A DNA stretch of 64,000 nucleotides from Staphylococcus sp. NAM3COL9. GTDB taxonomy: Bacteria > Bacillota > Bacilli > Staphylococcales > Staphylococcaceae. Of this stretch, positions 37,964-47,669 are shown piece by piece. The DNA is taken from assembly GCF_001431205.1 (NCBI RefSeq), contig NZ_LGPC01000011.1, forward strand, positions 186,001-250,000. Direction: 5' to 3'. The translations under genes and the position numbers were made by a program. The notes beneath the pieces are model-generated. The model worked only from the letters and a program-made list of their open reading frames with translations. It searched no databases and was not told the DNA's origin. Within the stretch, counting starts at the first letter, position 1. Each line of letters begins with the position of its first letter.

Positions 37964-38161
37964 ATGAACAAGATTAAACTCAGTACATTGAGCGCAGCAT
38001 CGTTAAAAGAATTAGAGAGTAGCATTAATGCATTTTTAGAAGATGATGAAGTGGCAGGATATCAGCTACTCAATGCTACAGTGCGAGAAGTTGAAGAACG
38101 CACATACTCATCGAATGAAGAAGAGTTTAATGCTATACTGACATTCATAAAAAATGTTTGA
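37964..38161 (+). CDS. Small Cse60-like protein
   Basis: This 65-aa acidic protein resembles the Cse60/DUF2758 family of small Bacillales proteins. The pattern KELESSINAFLEDDEVAGYQ followed by a strand with alternating residues and a C-terminal AILTFIKN is typical. AAGGGGATGGG precedes the ATG and a strong terminator follows, so it is a single-gene unit. Function is unknown; Cse60 in Bacillus is a sporulation-associated protein, which cannot be its role here. Confidence 0.6.
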   Translation: MNKIKLSTLSAASLKELESSINAFLEDDEVAGYQLLNATVREVEERTYSSNEEEFNAILTFIKNV

Positions 38162-38167
38162 AATAAG

Positions 38168-38211
38168 AAAGTCGAGTATGAAGTTATAAAACTTTATACT
38201 CGACTTTTTCA
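38168..38211 (+). terminator. Terminator of the Cse60-like gene
   Basis: AAAGTCGAGTATGAAGTT pairs with AACTTTATACTCGACTTT (one mismatch) around ATAA, then TTC. A strong stem. Confidence 0.88.
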
Positions 38212-38344
38212 TTTTTGAGAAAGCCACGTATAAAGTAATGATAACAATTTAAACTATATTAACAAGACAATAATATAGTTATGTAAACTAAAATAAACTA
38301 TTTCATTTTTTTCATCTTATTATTAATACGTATTTAAATAATAC

Positions 38345-38378
38345 ATAAAAAAACTGCCTGCAATGATATGCGGCAGTA
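38345..38378 (-). terminator. Terminator of the small membrane protein gene
   Basis: On the minus strand ACTGCC pairs with GGCAGT around a 13-base loop and seven Ts follow. Confidence 0.75.
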
Positions 38379-38382
38379 AAAG

Positions 38383-38574
38383 TTATTTCTTTTTAGATTT
38401 CGTTATAACTGCTTGGATAACAAAAACAATGAATCCAATAAGGACACCTAAACAAATCGCTACGACTGCTGATACCATTAATGGTAATTGGAATTGATAT
38501 TGTAATGTGAGCCCTACAATCACTGCAATGATCACTGCGATGATTGTAATCATATTCTCTTTAAATATACTCAA
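38383..38574 (-). CDS. Small membrane protein with two helices
   Basis: This protein of about 63 aa has two hydrophobic helices (roughly 8-26 and 32-54) and a basic tail, VITKSKKK. I prefer the TTG at 38574 as start because AGGAG is then eight bases upstream; the in-frame GTG at 38583 directly abuts that site. It has its own terminator. The family is not one I can name; it could be a small stress or permeability-modulating protein, but nothing in the sequence decides this. Confidence 0.7.
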   Translation of the reverse strand: MSIFKENMITIIAVIIAVIVGLTLQYQFQLPLMVSAVVAICLGVLIGFIVFVIQAVITKSKKK

Positions 38575-38784
38575 TTTGTTCACTCCTATCTAATGTATTA
38601 TAGCATGAGTTTATCAGTGATATAAAATAAAATATTACTATTCAGCATTATAATTACGTTGAATATTATACTAGGGTTTTGTCATTTGAATTAAATTATA
38701 AAATATGGTGGACTACACTGACTTGACGACATAATGGATTTTCTATATGATAATTTGGACAATTCAAAAGAAGTAGGTGCAAGT

Positions 38785-39315
38785 GTGAAATCGACTAAAA
38801 AAATGATAATATTAGTTGTTAGTATGATTGTGTTAGGTGTACTTGCGTTTCAATTTATAAATGAAACAGGGCCTTTTCAAAACAATGCATCAAAGTCAGA
38901 GGCAGGCCCTAAAGAAACTGAGCAAGTGCACATTGAACGTGTTGTAGATGGTGATACTTTAGTTGCCAAAGATAAAAATAACAAAAAATTGAAGGTTAGA
39001 CTTATTGGAATTGACACACCAGAAACAGTTAAACCTGATACGCCAGTTCAACCGTATGGTAAAGAAGCTTCTGATTATTCTAAAGCACAATTGACAAATA
39101 AAGATGTTTTTTTGGAGTATGATGAAGAACAAGAAGACCAATATGGAAGAACGTTAGCTTATTTATGGTTAGATAAGAATACAATGTTTAATGAGCAATT
39201 AGTAAAAAACGGTTTAGCTAGAGAAAAGTATTATGCACCTAATGGTAAATACAGAAACGTATTTGAAAAAGCTGAACAACAAGCAAAAAATAACAATGAA
39301 AATATTTGGAGTTAA
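38785..39315 (+). CDS. nuc: Membrane-anchored thermonuclease (Nuc2 type)
   Basis: This 176-aa nuclease matches the chromosomal Nuc2 of S. aureus, which stays attached to the membrane and cuts DNA outside the cell. An N-terminal signal-anchor helix (about 6-24) is followed by the nuclease domain with R72 and E80 (VRLIGIDTPE) and R122 (YGRTLAY), plus HIERVVDGDTLV. I use the GTG at 38785, preceded by GTAGGTG, which gives the usual N-terminus; the longer ATG at 38734 has no site. The position between glnA and lysC is conserved. It is a distant relative of the nuclease carried by the element 1.9 kb away. Confidence 0.93.
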   Translation: MKSTKKMIILVVSMIVLGVLAFQFINETGPFQNNASKSEAGPKETEQVHIERVVDGDTLVAKDKNNKKLKVRLIGIDTPETVKPDTPVQPYGKEASDYSKAQLTNKDVFLEYDEEQEDQYGRTLAYLWLDKNTMFNEQLVKNGLAREKYYAPNGKYRNVFEKAEQQAKNNNENIWS

Positions 39316-39391
39316 AGTAATCAATCAAACATATCTGTGCATAGTATGAACGTAAATGCCAAAAGGAATCATATGAGTTAGTGAACAAAAT

Positions 39392-39427
39392 AAAAGGTAG
39401 CTTCCAATTTTAGGAAGCTACCTTTTA
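39392..39427 (+). terminator. Terminator of nuc
   Basis: AAAAGGTAGCTTCC pairs exactly with GGAAGCTACCTTTT around a 7-base loop. A related hairpin with the same stem start follows katA at 51381. Confidence 0.88.
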
Positions 39428-39484
39428 TTATTTGTTGCTAGTCTATTAATATCGATTTTGAAATTATAATTGTTAGTAATTCGA

Positions 39485-40348
39485 TTAATGCATATGATTT
39501 ACTAATTTATTATATTGTTCTTCAGTTAATGATTCGTTTGAAGATGCTAGTGTTTCACCAATGACTTCTTTTAAAGATGATTTTGAAGAGACGGTTTCTG
39601 CGTAATCTCCTCTAATTGTAGGTCCATCTATGATATTCACGCTACCATCTGTAAAATAAACAAGTCCTATACTCTTGATCTGACGTTTTAGGTGTTCATT
39701 TATTTTATCTTCTAATACTTTGGCATTTTGAGAAGATTGTTCATATGGATCATAATTATAAAACTCAAAAACCACTGAATTATTTTTGATACGTTCTATA
39801 AACGTATAATTTGTTTTTCGCGTTGTTTGAAATTGTGAATGGTATTGATTTGCAATGTAGCGACCAACAGTTTGATTTACTGTGTCATCATTATTAGATA
39901 AAGTTTCTAAATTGGGGTCAACGTTAAAATGGTAGAACGTTTTTTGTTTCCAATTTTTAACATTAATATTGAAGAGTCCTTTATCAGTTATGACAATATA
40001 ATCAAATGTTCTTGCATATTCAAATAACGAATGTTTTACTGCAATATTACTCGTAGCAATTATGTCATAAAACTTAATCTTAGCATCTGTTTTGTATTGT
40101 GATAAAATTTCATTTAAATCTTGTTTAGCTTTTCTTAATCCATGATGATATGTATCGTTATTTGCATCAATATTTAACATCTGATTTTTTAAGTGTGTGT
40201 TTTCACTAGTAATCATACTAATTTTATTAACTAATTGATTCTTAGAATATATTTCAGTATCAAGCTTATGTTTCATAAGGTGATGATTTATATATACAAT
40301 AATAATTAATAGAACAATTATTATGAGTAAAATAGAAATTAAAAACAT
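39485..40348 (-). CDS. Membrane protein with coiled coil and NERD-like domain
   Basis: This 287-aa protein has one N-terminal helix (residues 2-21), a coiled coil (about 35-90) and a domain (about 90-260) resembling NERD, the nuclease-related domain: EYARTFDYIVITDKGLFNI followed by NVKNW. In active nucleases of this fold the last motif is E-x-K; here the acidic residue is Asn129 (NINVK), while D116 and K131 remain, so catalysis is doubtful. The ATG at 40348 has AGGA eight bases upstream and is preferred to the in-frame ATG at 40357. The fold assignment is by eye. Confidence 0.65.
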   Translation of the reverse strand: MFLISILLIIIVLLIIIVYINHHLMKHKLDTEIYSKNQLVNKISMITSENTHLKNQMLNIDANNDTYHHGLRKAKQDLNEILSQYKTDAKIKFYDIIATSNIAVKHSLFEYARTFDYIVITDKGLFNINVKNWKQKTFYHFNVDPNLETLSNNDDTVNQTVGRYIANQYHSQFQTTRKTNYTFIERIKNNSVVFEFYNYDPYEQSSQNAKVLEDKINEHLKRQIKSIGLVYFTDGSVNIIDGPTIRGDYAETVSSKSSLKEVIGETLASSNESLTEEQYNKLVNHMH

Positions 40349-40612
40349 GTGTATCATCCTAATCTTAATTTAATTTTTAACAATGTTTATTTTACGCCTT
40401 TCTTTAGAGTAGTACAAATTGTATTTATTAAATTGTTATAAAAAATACAATTAAATCGTTATTAATAACAATTGTACTGATTTTTATGAGTAATTCTATA
40501 ATAAAAGATAACAAAGCGAGCGTTTGAACAATGATTTATAGTTTTACTTATGACTATAAATAGATATAATAAATTATGCGCAATATTAATAATGTAGATG
40601 GAGGTCGACAAT

Positions 40613-41068
40613 TTGAGTGCTATTAAAAGTTATCTTGAACAAATCACTGAGAAAATCAATGAAAATGAAATTATTGCATTTGATAATCATCCTACCGCTT
40701 ATAAAATAATTGATCAATTATTTTATAATGAAATTAAAATCTCAGTGATTAGTTATTCTACGGATATTATTAAATATGTAGCTAAACACACAAATTTTAA
40801 TATTATATTATCAAATGGTGTGGTTAGTAGTGAATATCATATTATAGTAGGTACAGATGTTGCTCAAACGTTTTCGAAATATCATATTAGTCGCTATTTT
40901 GCTACTATGCCTTATATGGCAAGTAATTCATTGTATCAGACTATACCTGAAGTAGCTGAAATTCAAATTGCACTAAAACAAAGTGCTAATCAGTTTTTCG
41001 TTATTAATAGACCTGAATTTTTAAATATCGGATTAGCACATGATTTTATACATATAGGTGACTTTTAA
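40613..41068 (+). CDS. Stand-alone DeoR-type sensor domain protein
   Basis: This 151-aa protein resembles the C-terminal sugar-phosphate sensor domain of DeoR-family repressors but has no helix-turn-helix. Corresponding segments are the N-terminal TAYKIIDQL, the strand-loop ISVISYSTDIIKYV, NIILSNGVVSSEYHIIVG and the C-terminal EVAEIQIALKQSANQFFVI. The start is TTG at 40613, eight bases after GGAGG; an ATG at 40598 lies before that site. The next gene starts 112 bases later on the same strand. The fold call is by pattern only. Confidence 0.6.
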   Translation: MSAIKSYLEQITEKINENEIIAFDNHPTAYKIIDQLFYNEIKISVISYSTDIIKYVAKHTNFNIILSNGVVSSEYHIIVGTDVAQTFSKYHISRYFATMPYMASNSLYQTIPEVAEIQIALKQSANQFFVINRPEFLNIGLAHDFIHIGDF

Positions 41069-41179
41069 AATTAAATGTGTTTTATTTCACATTTTCATGT
41101 TTTATACATTGAAAAACGCTTCTACAAATTATATAATGAATATTATTGGAAACGCTTACTTTTAATAGGAGGTGCTCAT

Positions 41180-41773
41180 TTGCCAGATACTAAAAATAAT
41201 AATATTAAACAAATTGTAGAGACGCTAAATGAAAATGCAGCTAGCTTATTTAAATATAATGGTGAAGTTGCTAAACAATTATTTTTGCATGATGAATTTA
41301 ATTTAGATGGAAAAGTAGACATAAGTGTTGAAAGAAAATTTTTGGGGGAAGTTTTAAAATACATACCTAAAACATTTAAATCTGTGCTATATGATGGCAC
41401 ATCCTCAACGTCAGATTTCACGAAAATTGATTTTCCTAAAGTGACACATGCCAATATCTTCGATAATGAAGATATCATCATGACGATTATTGTTTATGAT
41501 GTAGAAGATGAAGAATGGATGTTTAGATGGAATCATAATATCAGGATGCCTGAGAAACATATTTATTTTCATTCAATCAAATGGGACGTAGATTATGTTA
41601 AACCAGAAATCGTCTTGATGTATGAATTGTTGGATCCTATCGATTATCATCAAATTCCTAATTATAGAAGCGTCATTGATTCATTAAGTTATTATCAATT
41701 CGTTATCTTACGCTTAGTTGTTGGAGATGAACGTATTAACCAAGCATTAATTTCAGAAAAGAAAGCAATATAA
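41180..41773 (+). CDS. Uncharacterised protein, possible nucleotidyltransferase-fold relative
   Basis: This 197-aa protein starts at TTG 41180 after a strong AGGAGGTG; the longer frame to 41075 has no site. The C-terminal half, with EEWMFRWNHNIRMPE, a spacer and VKPEIVLMYELLDP, resembles aminoglycoside-nucleotidyltransferase-like proteins (a basic strand, then PE-hydrophobic-L-Y). The N-terminal GSxxxxD-type catalytic signature of that family is not evident, so an enzymatic role is uncertain. It is conserved in position in staphylococci upstream of lysC. Function unknown. Confidence 0.6.
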   Translation: MPDTKNNNIKQIVETLNENAASLFKYNGEVAKQLFLHDEFNLDGKVDISVERKFLGEVLKYIPKTFKSVLYDGTSSTSDFTKIDFPKVTHANIFDNEDIIMTIIVYDVEDEEWMFRWNHNIRMPEKHIYFHSIKWDVDYVKPEIVLMYELLDPIDYHQIPNYRSVIDSLSYYQFVILRLVVGDERINQALISEKKAI

Positions 41774-41832
41774 AATCCTTCAACTCAGAATGTCAATCTT
41801 TTAACTTAAGAGCCATTTGATTTGAAGGATTT
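41773..41832. terminator. Bidirectional terminator between convergent genes
   Basis: AAATCCTTCAA pairs with TTGAAGGATTT across a loop of about 38 bases. It lies between the stop codons of the convergent gene at 41180 and lysC. Confidence 0.6.
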
Positions 41833-41863
41833 CTTATTATTTAATATTTATGAATGTAGCGTG

Positions 41864-43231
41864 TTAGATTTTTAAACATTGACCATTATAACAGTATTCA
41901 TATGTTGATTTGACGGCTTTTTCTGCATCTGTTACATCTATCCCGAACATGATAGATATTTCTGAAGCACCTTGGTTCATCATTTTTAAATTTATATTAG
42001 CCTCAGCAAGTGCATGTGTTATTGTATTAGCTGTTCCGACAATTCTATGCATACCTTCCCCAACAATCATGAGTACGGCTAAATCGTGCTCTACACTCAA
42101 CTCATCAACATCACAACGATCTCGAATATCGTTCAAGACTTGCTCTTCTCGATGTTGAATTTCTTTTGAACGCATAATGATACTGATACTGTCTATACCT
42201 GAAGGCATGTGATCGAATGAAATCTCATAATCTTCAAGCACACCTAATATTTTACGTGTAAAACCAACTTGTCTATTCATTAAATATTTTTTGATGTTCA
42301 GTACTGTGAAATCTTTATCACAACTAATACCACTGATAACATTATTAGAGTTGATTTCTCTATCGTGACGAATATATGTCCCTATATCATTAGGCCTATT
42401 CGTATTTTTAATAACGACAGGAATTCTATCTTTATGCAATGGCTGCAGTGCTTCATCATGGAAGACACCAAAGCCGGCGTATGAAAGTTCACGCATTTCT
42501 CTATAAGTAATCTCATCAATCACTTCAGGATCTTTAACTATAGAAGGATTGGCTCTGAAAATACCAGACACATCTGTGAAGTTTTCATATATATCGGCTC
42601 TAACGCCTCTAGCGATAATTGCTCCAGTAATATCAGAACCACCACGAGGGAATGTAACAATGTAATTTTGTCTTGAAATACCAAAGAAACCTGGAATAAT
42701 CAATTTTTCATCATATTCTCTTAATTTATATAACGCCTCATAAGATTGATCTAAGATTTGGGCATTTTGAGGTAAATCTGTAACAGTTATGCCAGCATTT
42801 CCAGGCGAAATATAACGGGTAGGGATACCTTGGCTGTTATTATACTCAGCAATTAATTGAGCATTAAAGTTTTCCCCACAAGATAATAAAGCATCTAACA
42901 AACGCGAAGGTTTGTCTTTTAATGTAGCAATGAAAGACTCTAGTGTTTGATCAATCGTAGATAGTAATGTATCACTCATATGTAATTCATGAATAATATC
43001 GGCATAACGCTGAATGATTTCTTCTTTTTTAGAAATATAATCTAAACGAGCAATTACTTTTTCGTATAGACGAATTAATAAATCAGTTGTTTTCACATCT
43101 TCTTTATGTCGTTTACCTGGTGCAGAAACAACAGTAATTTTTCTATCCTCATCCGAATTGACAATGTTTAATACTTTTTTTATTTGTTCTGCATTAGAAA
43201 CAGAACTTCCTCCAAATTTTGAAACTTTCAT
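41864..43231 (-). CDS. lysC: Aspartokinase
   Basis: Aspartokinase phosphorylates aspartate, the first step to lysine, threonine and methionine. The 455-aa monofunctional enzyme begins MKVSKFGGSS, has FPRGGSDITGA and GVFHDEALQP in the kinase domain, and two ACT domains after about 300 (ISCDKDFTVLNIKK, then LMIVGEGMHRIVGTANT), so end-product feedback is expected. The length and form are of the YclM type. I start at the ATG at 43231; a TTG at 43243 would abut the AAAGG site. It is divergent from hom-thrC-thrB, and a CodY-like box lies in its leader. No lysine riboswitch is seen. Confidence 0.94.
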   Translation of the reverse strand: MKVSKFGGSSVSNAEQIKKVLNIVNSDEDRKITVVSAPGKRHKEDVKTTDLLIRLYEKVIARLDYISKKEEIIQRYADIIHELHMSDTLLSTIDQTLESFIATLKDKPSRLLDALLSCGENFNAQLIAEYNNSQGIPTRYISPGNAGITVTDLPQNAQILDQSYEALYKLREYDEKLIIPGFFGISRQNYIVTFPRGGSDITGAIIARGVRADIYENFTDVSGIFRANPSIVKDPEVIDEITYREMRELSYAGFGVFHDEALQPLHKDRIPVVIKNTNRPNDIGTYIRHDREINSNNVISGISCDKDFTVLNIKKYLMNRQVGFTRKILGVLEDYEISFDHMPSGIDSISIIMRSKEIQHREEQVLNDIRDRCDVDELSVEHDLAVLMIVGEGMHRIVGTANTITHALAEANINLKMMNQGASEISIMFGIDVTDAEKAVKSTYEYCYNGQCLKI

Positions 43232-43251
43232 AGTGACATACAACCTTTCTA

Positions 43252-43266
43252 AAAAATCAGAAAATT
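43252..43266. promoter_or_regulatory. CodY-like box upstream of lysC
   Basis: AAAAATCAGAAAATT matches the CodY consensus AATTTTCWGAAAATT at 12 of 15 positions. It lies about 20 bases before the lysC start and would suit a roadblock or repression site. Aspartate-family genes are CodY targets in S. aureus. Confidence 0.5.
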
Positions 43267-43421
43267 TTGTTTAGTTTTTATCACGAGAGTGATAGGATAG
43301 ATATACGATTTAGATTTTCAAGCTTTACAAAAATAATGAATGAATTTATACTATACCATATTCAAGTATTTTTCAACTGTACAATTGTATTTTTTAGAAG
43401 AACAATCGGAGGAATGAATTT

Positions 43422-44702
43422 ATGAAGGAATTAAATGTAGCCCTGCTCGGTTTAGGTACTGTAGGTTCAGGTGTAGTAAAAATTATTGAAGAGAATAGAG
43501 AACAAATTAAAGAAACAATGAACAAAGATATTAATATTAGACATATCTTAGTACGCGACAAGAGTCGTTCAAGACCTATAAATGTTTCAAAGTATCACTT
43601 GACAGAAGATATTGATGAAATATTAAGTGATGATTCAATTGATATCGTCGTAGAAGTAATGGGTGGTATTGAACCAACAGTAGATTGGTTGAAACGTGCT
43701 TTAAGTGAGAAAAAACATGTTATTACAGCAAATAAGGATTTATTGGCAGTTCACTTGAATGTATTAGAAGAATTAGCTCAAAAAAATGATGTAGCTTTAA
43801 AATATGAAGCTAGTGTTGCAGGCGGTATACCAATCGTCAACGCGATAAATAATGGCTTGAACGCGAATAATATCAGTAAATTCATGGGTATTTTAAATGG
43901 AACATCAAACTTTATTTTAAGTAAAATGACACAAGAAGAAACGTCATTTAAAGACGCTTTAGACGAAGCGCAAAGATTAGGTTTTGCTGAAGCAGATCCT
44001 ACTGACGATGTGGAAGGCATCGATGCAGCGAGAAAAGTAGTTATTACGTCTTATTTATCATTTAATCAGGTCATCAATTTAGCTGATGTAGATAGACATG
44101 GTATTAGTGACGTGGAACTTTCAGATATTAAAGTAGCAGATGAATTAGGCTATAAAATCAAATTAATTGGTAAAGGTACATATGAAAATAGCCAAGTACA
44201 AGCTTCTGTAGCGCCAACGCTAATTAATAAATCACATCAATTAGCTTCAGTTGAAGATGAATTTAATGCAATTTATGTTATCGGTGATGCTGTTGGTGAA
44301 ACAATGTTCTATGGTAAAGGTGCAGGTAGTTTAGCTACAGGTAGTGCTGTAGTAAGTGACTTATTAAATGTCACATTAAATTTCGAAACGAATTTGCATA
44401 CATTACCACCACACTTTGAATTGAAGACTGCAGAAACAAAAGAAATGATGGATAATGAGGATACTATTTCTCTTGAAGATAAAGAAAGTTATTATTTAGT
44501 AGTTCAAACAGATGGTGAAGAAATAAGCAAAGTTGAAACTCAAATTAAAAGTAAATTACCTTTCCATAAATCATTATCAGTATCAGAGCGTGATGCGCAT
44601 ACTGTAGGTTTAGTCATCGTTGGTATTGATGAAGCACCAGAGACCTCTATTACAGAGTCAGGTTATATTGTTAAGAAAATTTATCCAGTAGAAGGGGTTT
44701 AA
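43422..44702 (+). CDS. hom: Homoserine dehydrogenase
   Basis: Hom reduces aspartate semialdehyde to homoserine, the branch to threonine and methionine. The 426-aa protein has the Rossmann motif [12 protein letters not shown], the signature [17 protein letters not shown] and [25 protein letters not shown], and a C-terminal ACT domain (about 350-426), so threonine feedback is expected. GGAGGAAT precedes the ATG. thrC begins five bases after the stop. First gene of the hom-thrC-thrB operon. Confidence 0.96.
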   Translation: MKELNVALLGLGTVGSGVVKIIEENREQIKETMNKDINIRHILVRDKSRSRPINVSKYHLTEDIDEILSDDSIDIVVEVMGGIEPTVDWLKRALSEKKHVITANKDLLAVHLNVLEELAQKNDVALKYEASVAGGIPIVNAINNGLNANNISKFMGILNGTSNFILSKMTQEETSFKDALDEAQRLGFAEADPTDDVEGIDAARKVVITSYLSFNQVINLADVDRHGISDVELSDIKVADELGYKIKLIGKGTYENSQVQASVAPTLINKSHQLASVEDEFNAIYVIGDAVGETMFYGKGAGSLATGSAVVSDLLNVTLNFETNLHTLPPHFELKTAETKEMMDNEDTISLEDKESYYLVVQTDGEEISKVETQIKSKLPFHKSLSVSERDAHTVGLVIVGIDEAPETSITESGYIVKKIYPVEGV

Positions 44703-44707
44703 TATTT

Positions 44708-45769
44708 ATGAAAAGATGGCAAGGATTAGTGGAAGAATTCAAAACATATTTACCAGTAAATGAAGCGACACCACAGTTAACATTAAACGAAGGACATACG
44801 CCTTTAATATACTGTGAAAACATATCTGAAATGCTTGGTATTGAATTACATGTGAAGTATGAAGGTGCAAACCCAACAGGTTCATTTAAAGATAGAGGCA
44901 TGGTTATGGCTATGGCTAAAGCAAAAGAAGAAGGCAAAAAAATAGTAATTTGTGCCTCTACAGGTAATACATCAGCATCAGCTGCAGCATACGCAGCACG
45001 TGCTGGTTTAAAAGCAATCGTTGTAATACCTGAAGGAAAAATTGCTTTAGGCAAATTATCTCAAGCTGTTATGTATGGCGCTGAGATTGTTTCAATAGAA
45101 GGCAATTTCGATGAAGCTTTAGAAATTGTTCAAGAAGTTGCTAAAAATGGTGAAATTGCACTTGTGAATTCAGTGAATCCATACCGTATTGAAGGTCAAA
45201 AAACAGGTGCCTTTGAAGTAATTCAACAATTAGACGGTGTTGCGCCTGATATTCTATCTATACCAGTAGGTAATGCTGGAAACATTTCAGCTTATTGGAA
45301 AGGTTTTAAAGAATATCACGACAAACATGATACGCAGTTACCTAACATGTATGGCTTCCAAGCTGAAGGTGCTTCGCCGATTGTACAAAACAAAGTAGTG
45401 AAAGATCCTGATACAGTTGCAACAGCAATTAGAATAGGGAATCCTGCAAGTTGGGATAAAGCGACCAATGCATTGAATGAATCTAATGGATTAGTCGACA
45501 GTGTGACTGATGAAGAAATATTAGAAGCATATCAACTTATGGCACGAAAAGAAGGTGTCTTTAGTGAACCTGCAAGTAATGCTTCAATCGCGGGGTTAAT
45601 TAAGCTCCACCGTGCTGGAAAATTGCCAAAAGGTAAAAGCGTAGTAGCCGTATTAACAGGTAATGGCTTAAAAGACCCTGACACTGCAATTTCTTTATTA
45701 GATAACCCTATTAAACCTTTACCAAATGATAGAAAGAGTATTCTAGACTACATCAAAGGAGCACTATAG
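44708..45769 (+). CDS. thrC: Threonine synthase
   Basis: ThrC converts O-phosphohomoserine to threonine with pyridoxal phosphate. The 353-aa protein has the PLP lysine in [10 protein letters not shown], the phosphate-binding region [14 protein letters not shown] and [11 protein letters not shown], and a C-terminal TGNGLKDPD. It is the short single-domain type. AGAAGGGG in the end of hom serves as ribosome site. thrB follows with one base between stop and start. Confidence 0.96.
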   Translation: MKRWQGLVEEFKTYLPVNEATPQLTLNEGHTPLIYCENISEMLGIELHVKYEGANPTGSFKDRGMVMAMAKAKEEGKKIVICASTGNTSASAAAYAARAGLKAIVVIPEGKIALGKLSQAVMYGAEIVSIEGNFDEALEIVQEVAKNGEIALVNSVNPYRIEGQKTGAFEVIQQLDGVAPDILSIPVGNAGNISAYWKGFKEYHDKHDTQLPNMYGFQAEGASPIVQNKVVKDPDTVATAIRIGNPASWDKATNALNESNGLVDSVTDEEILEAYQLMARKEGVFSEPASNASIAGLIKLHRAGKLPKGKSVVAVLTGNGLKDPDTAISLLDNPIKPLPNDRKSILDYIKGAL

Positions 45770-45770
45770 C

Positions 45771-46691
45771 ATGAGCGATAGGTTATATTTAAAAATTCCG
45801 GCATCTACTGCAAATTTAGGTGTCGGTTTTGATTCTATAGGAATGGCTTTAAATAAATTTTTATATTTAGATGTGAGAGTAAGTAAAAAAAATGTTTGGA
45901 CATTTAACCATATTGGGCCAAATGTTGATGGATTACCAACAGATGACAGTCACTATATCTTTCAAGTTGCTCAAAAGGTTGCGCGTAAATATAACGTTAC
46001 TTTACCCAACTTAGATATAGAAATGAGAAGTGAAATTCCATTGGCGAGGGGATTAGGCTCTTCAGCCTCTGCATTGGTAGGTGCGCTTTATATTGCTAAT
46101 TATTTTGGTGACATAGAACTGTCTAAGTATGAATTACTTCAACTTGCTACAGAATTTGAAGGGCATCCAGATAACGTAGCACCAACGATATATGGTGGTT
46201 TAGTACTCGGGTATTATAATCCAGATACAAAGGTTACAGATGTGTCTTATATTGATACACCGAAAGTAGATATCATTATCACAATTCCATCATATGAATT
46301 GAAGACAACTGACTCAAGAAATGCATTGCCTGACACTTTTTCACACAAAAAAGCGGTTCAAAACAGTGCAATAAGTAATACAATGATTAGTGCACTCATA
46401 CAGCACAATTATGAACTCGCTGGCAAGATGATGGAGCAAGATGGCTTCCACGAACCTTATAGACAGCATTTAATACCTGAGTTTCAATCGATTAAAACGA
46501 TTGCTAAACAATACCAAGCCTATGCTACAGTAATAAGTGGTGCAGGGCCTACAGTATTAAATTTAATTGCACCCGAACGTAGTGGTGAGTTAGTAAGAGA
46601 ATTGAAGCATGAATTTAAAAATTGCCGATCTGAACTTGTTACAATCAACGAATCTGGTGTAGAATCTAAAGTATTGTACCAACATCTGTAA
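45771..46691 (+). CDS. thrB: Homoserine kinase
   Basis: ThrB phosphorylates homoserine to the substrate of ThrC. The 306-aa GHMP-family kinase has the N-terminal [18 protein letters not shown], the ATP loop [17 protein letters not shown] (about 86-102) and [10 protein letters not shown] near the C-terminus. AAAGGAG lies within the thrC end. It completes the threonine pathway from homoserine; a HAD phosphatase gene follows 44 bases later and may be in the same transcript. Confidence 0.96.
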   Translation: MSDRLYLKIPASTANLGVGFDSIGMALNKFLYLDVRVSKKNVWTFNHIGPNVDGLPTDDSHYIFQVAQKVARKYNVTLPNLDIEMRSEIPLARGLGSSASALVGALYIANYFGDIELSKYELLQLATEFEGHPDNVAPTIYGGLVLGYYNPDTKVTDVSYIDTPKVDIIITIPSYELKTTDSRNALPDTFSHKKAVQNSAISNTMISALIQHNYELAGKMMEQDGFHEPYRQHLIPEFQSIKTIAKQYQAYATVISGAGPTVLNLIAPERSGELVRELKHEFKNCRSELVTINESGVESKVLYQHL

Positions 46692-46735
46692 TTTGTTGTA
46701 GTATAGACTGAGGATGTTGAAAGGAGATAGGCAAG

Positions 46736-47542
46736 ATGAGTAAATATAAAGTAATAGTAATGGATATGGATGATACGTTGATGAATGCTGAAAATAAAGT
46801 CAGCCCTGAAACAGAATCTTATTTAATTGAGATACAAAAACAAGGGTATAAAGTTATTTTAGCTTCAGGTCGTCCAACTGAAGGTATGCTGCCCACTGCG
46901 AAATTGTTAGAGTTAGATCAACATAATAGTTATGTGATTAGTTACAATGGTGGTCAAACAATCAATGTTCGTGATGAAGCTGTTGAAGTGAGCCGTGCAA
47001 TAACGAAAGAAAATTTTGATTTAATTGTAGACTTTTGTAGAAAACATGAATTGTTTGTTTTAACTTATCAAGATGGTCATATCATATATGAAGGTGAACA
47101 CGAATATATGAACATTGAATCAGAACTTACTGGTTTACCAATGAAACATGTAGATGATATAAAGGCGTATATTCAAACAGATGTCCCTAAAATTATGGGT
47201 GTTGATTATGTTTCTAAAGTTTCAGCTATTAACACTGAATTAGATGGCAGTTTCAATGAAGCTGTAGATGTTACAACTAGCAAACCTTATTTTTTAGAAT
47301 TCATGACTAAAGATGTATCAAAAGGAAATGCAATTATTGCTTTATGCGAGAACTTGGATATAGATATAGCACAAGTTCTCGCATTTGGTGATAGTTCTAA
47401 CGATATATCAATGCTTGAAGTTGCAGGATATGCAGTAGCCATGGACAATGCAAATGAAGCTGTGAAAGCTGTAGTTGATGAAATTACTTTAAGTAATAAT
47501 GATAATGGCATTCCACATACTTTGCAAAAATTAATAAAATAA
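46736..47542 (+). CDS. Cof-type HAD-superfamily phosphatase
   Basis: This 268-aa protein is a HAD hydrolase of the Cof/YidA type (subclass IIB). Motif I is MDMDDTL (nucleophile and acid Asp near residues 10 and 12), motif II ASGRP, and motif III-IV a Lys in DVSKGNAI followed by FGDSSNDISML. Such enzymes dephosphorylate sugar phosphates or flavin and pyridoxal phosphates; the substrate cannot be read here. GAAAGGAG precedes the ATG. Position after thrB is conserved in staphylococci. Confidence 0.92.
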   Translation: MSKYKVIVMDMDDTLMNAENKVSPETESYLIEIQKQGYKVILASGRPTEGMLPTAKLLELDQHNSYVISYNGGQTINVRDEAVEVSRAITKENFDLIVDFCRKHELFVLTYQDGHIIYEGEHEYMNIESELTGLPMKHVDDIKAYIQTDVPKIMGVDYVSKVSAINTELDGSFNEAVDVTTSKPYFLEFMTKDVSKGNAIIALCENLDIDIAQVLAFGDSSNDISMLEVAGYAVAMDNANEAVKAVVDEITLSNNDNGIPHTLQKLIK

Positions 47543-47586
47543 AAATAGGCTTAAATTTAAGTCTAGTTTATTTTCGTCGTATTTAA

Positions 47587-47632
47587 AAATCACCAATTCA
47601 TCGGCATAAGCCATTGAATTGGTGATTTGTTT
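47587..47632 (+). terminator. Terminator after the threonine gene cluster
   Basis: AAATCACCAATTCA pairs exactly with TGAATTGGTGATTT around a 14-base loop; TGTTTT follows. Confidence 0.85.
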
Positions 47633-47669
47633 TATGAATTAAGCAATTGTCTTAAGTTCGTTTGCTTAT

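Noticed and set aside
43244..43421. Lysine riboswitch or T-box before lysC or hom
   Set aside because: The intergenic space is about 180 bases for two divergent genes and lacks the conserved cores.
44671..45054. 127-codon minus-strand frame over thrC
   Set aside because: Antisense of a well-conserved enzyme; no ribosome site and no family resemblance.
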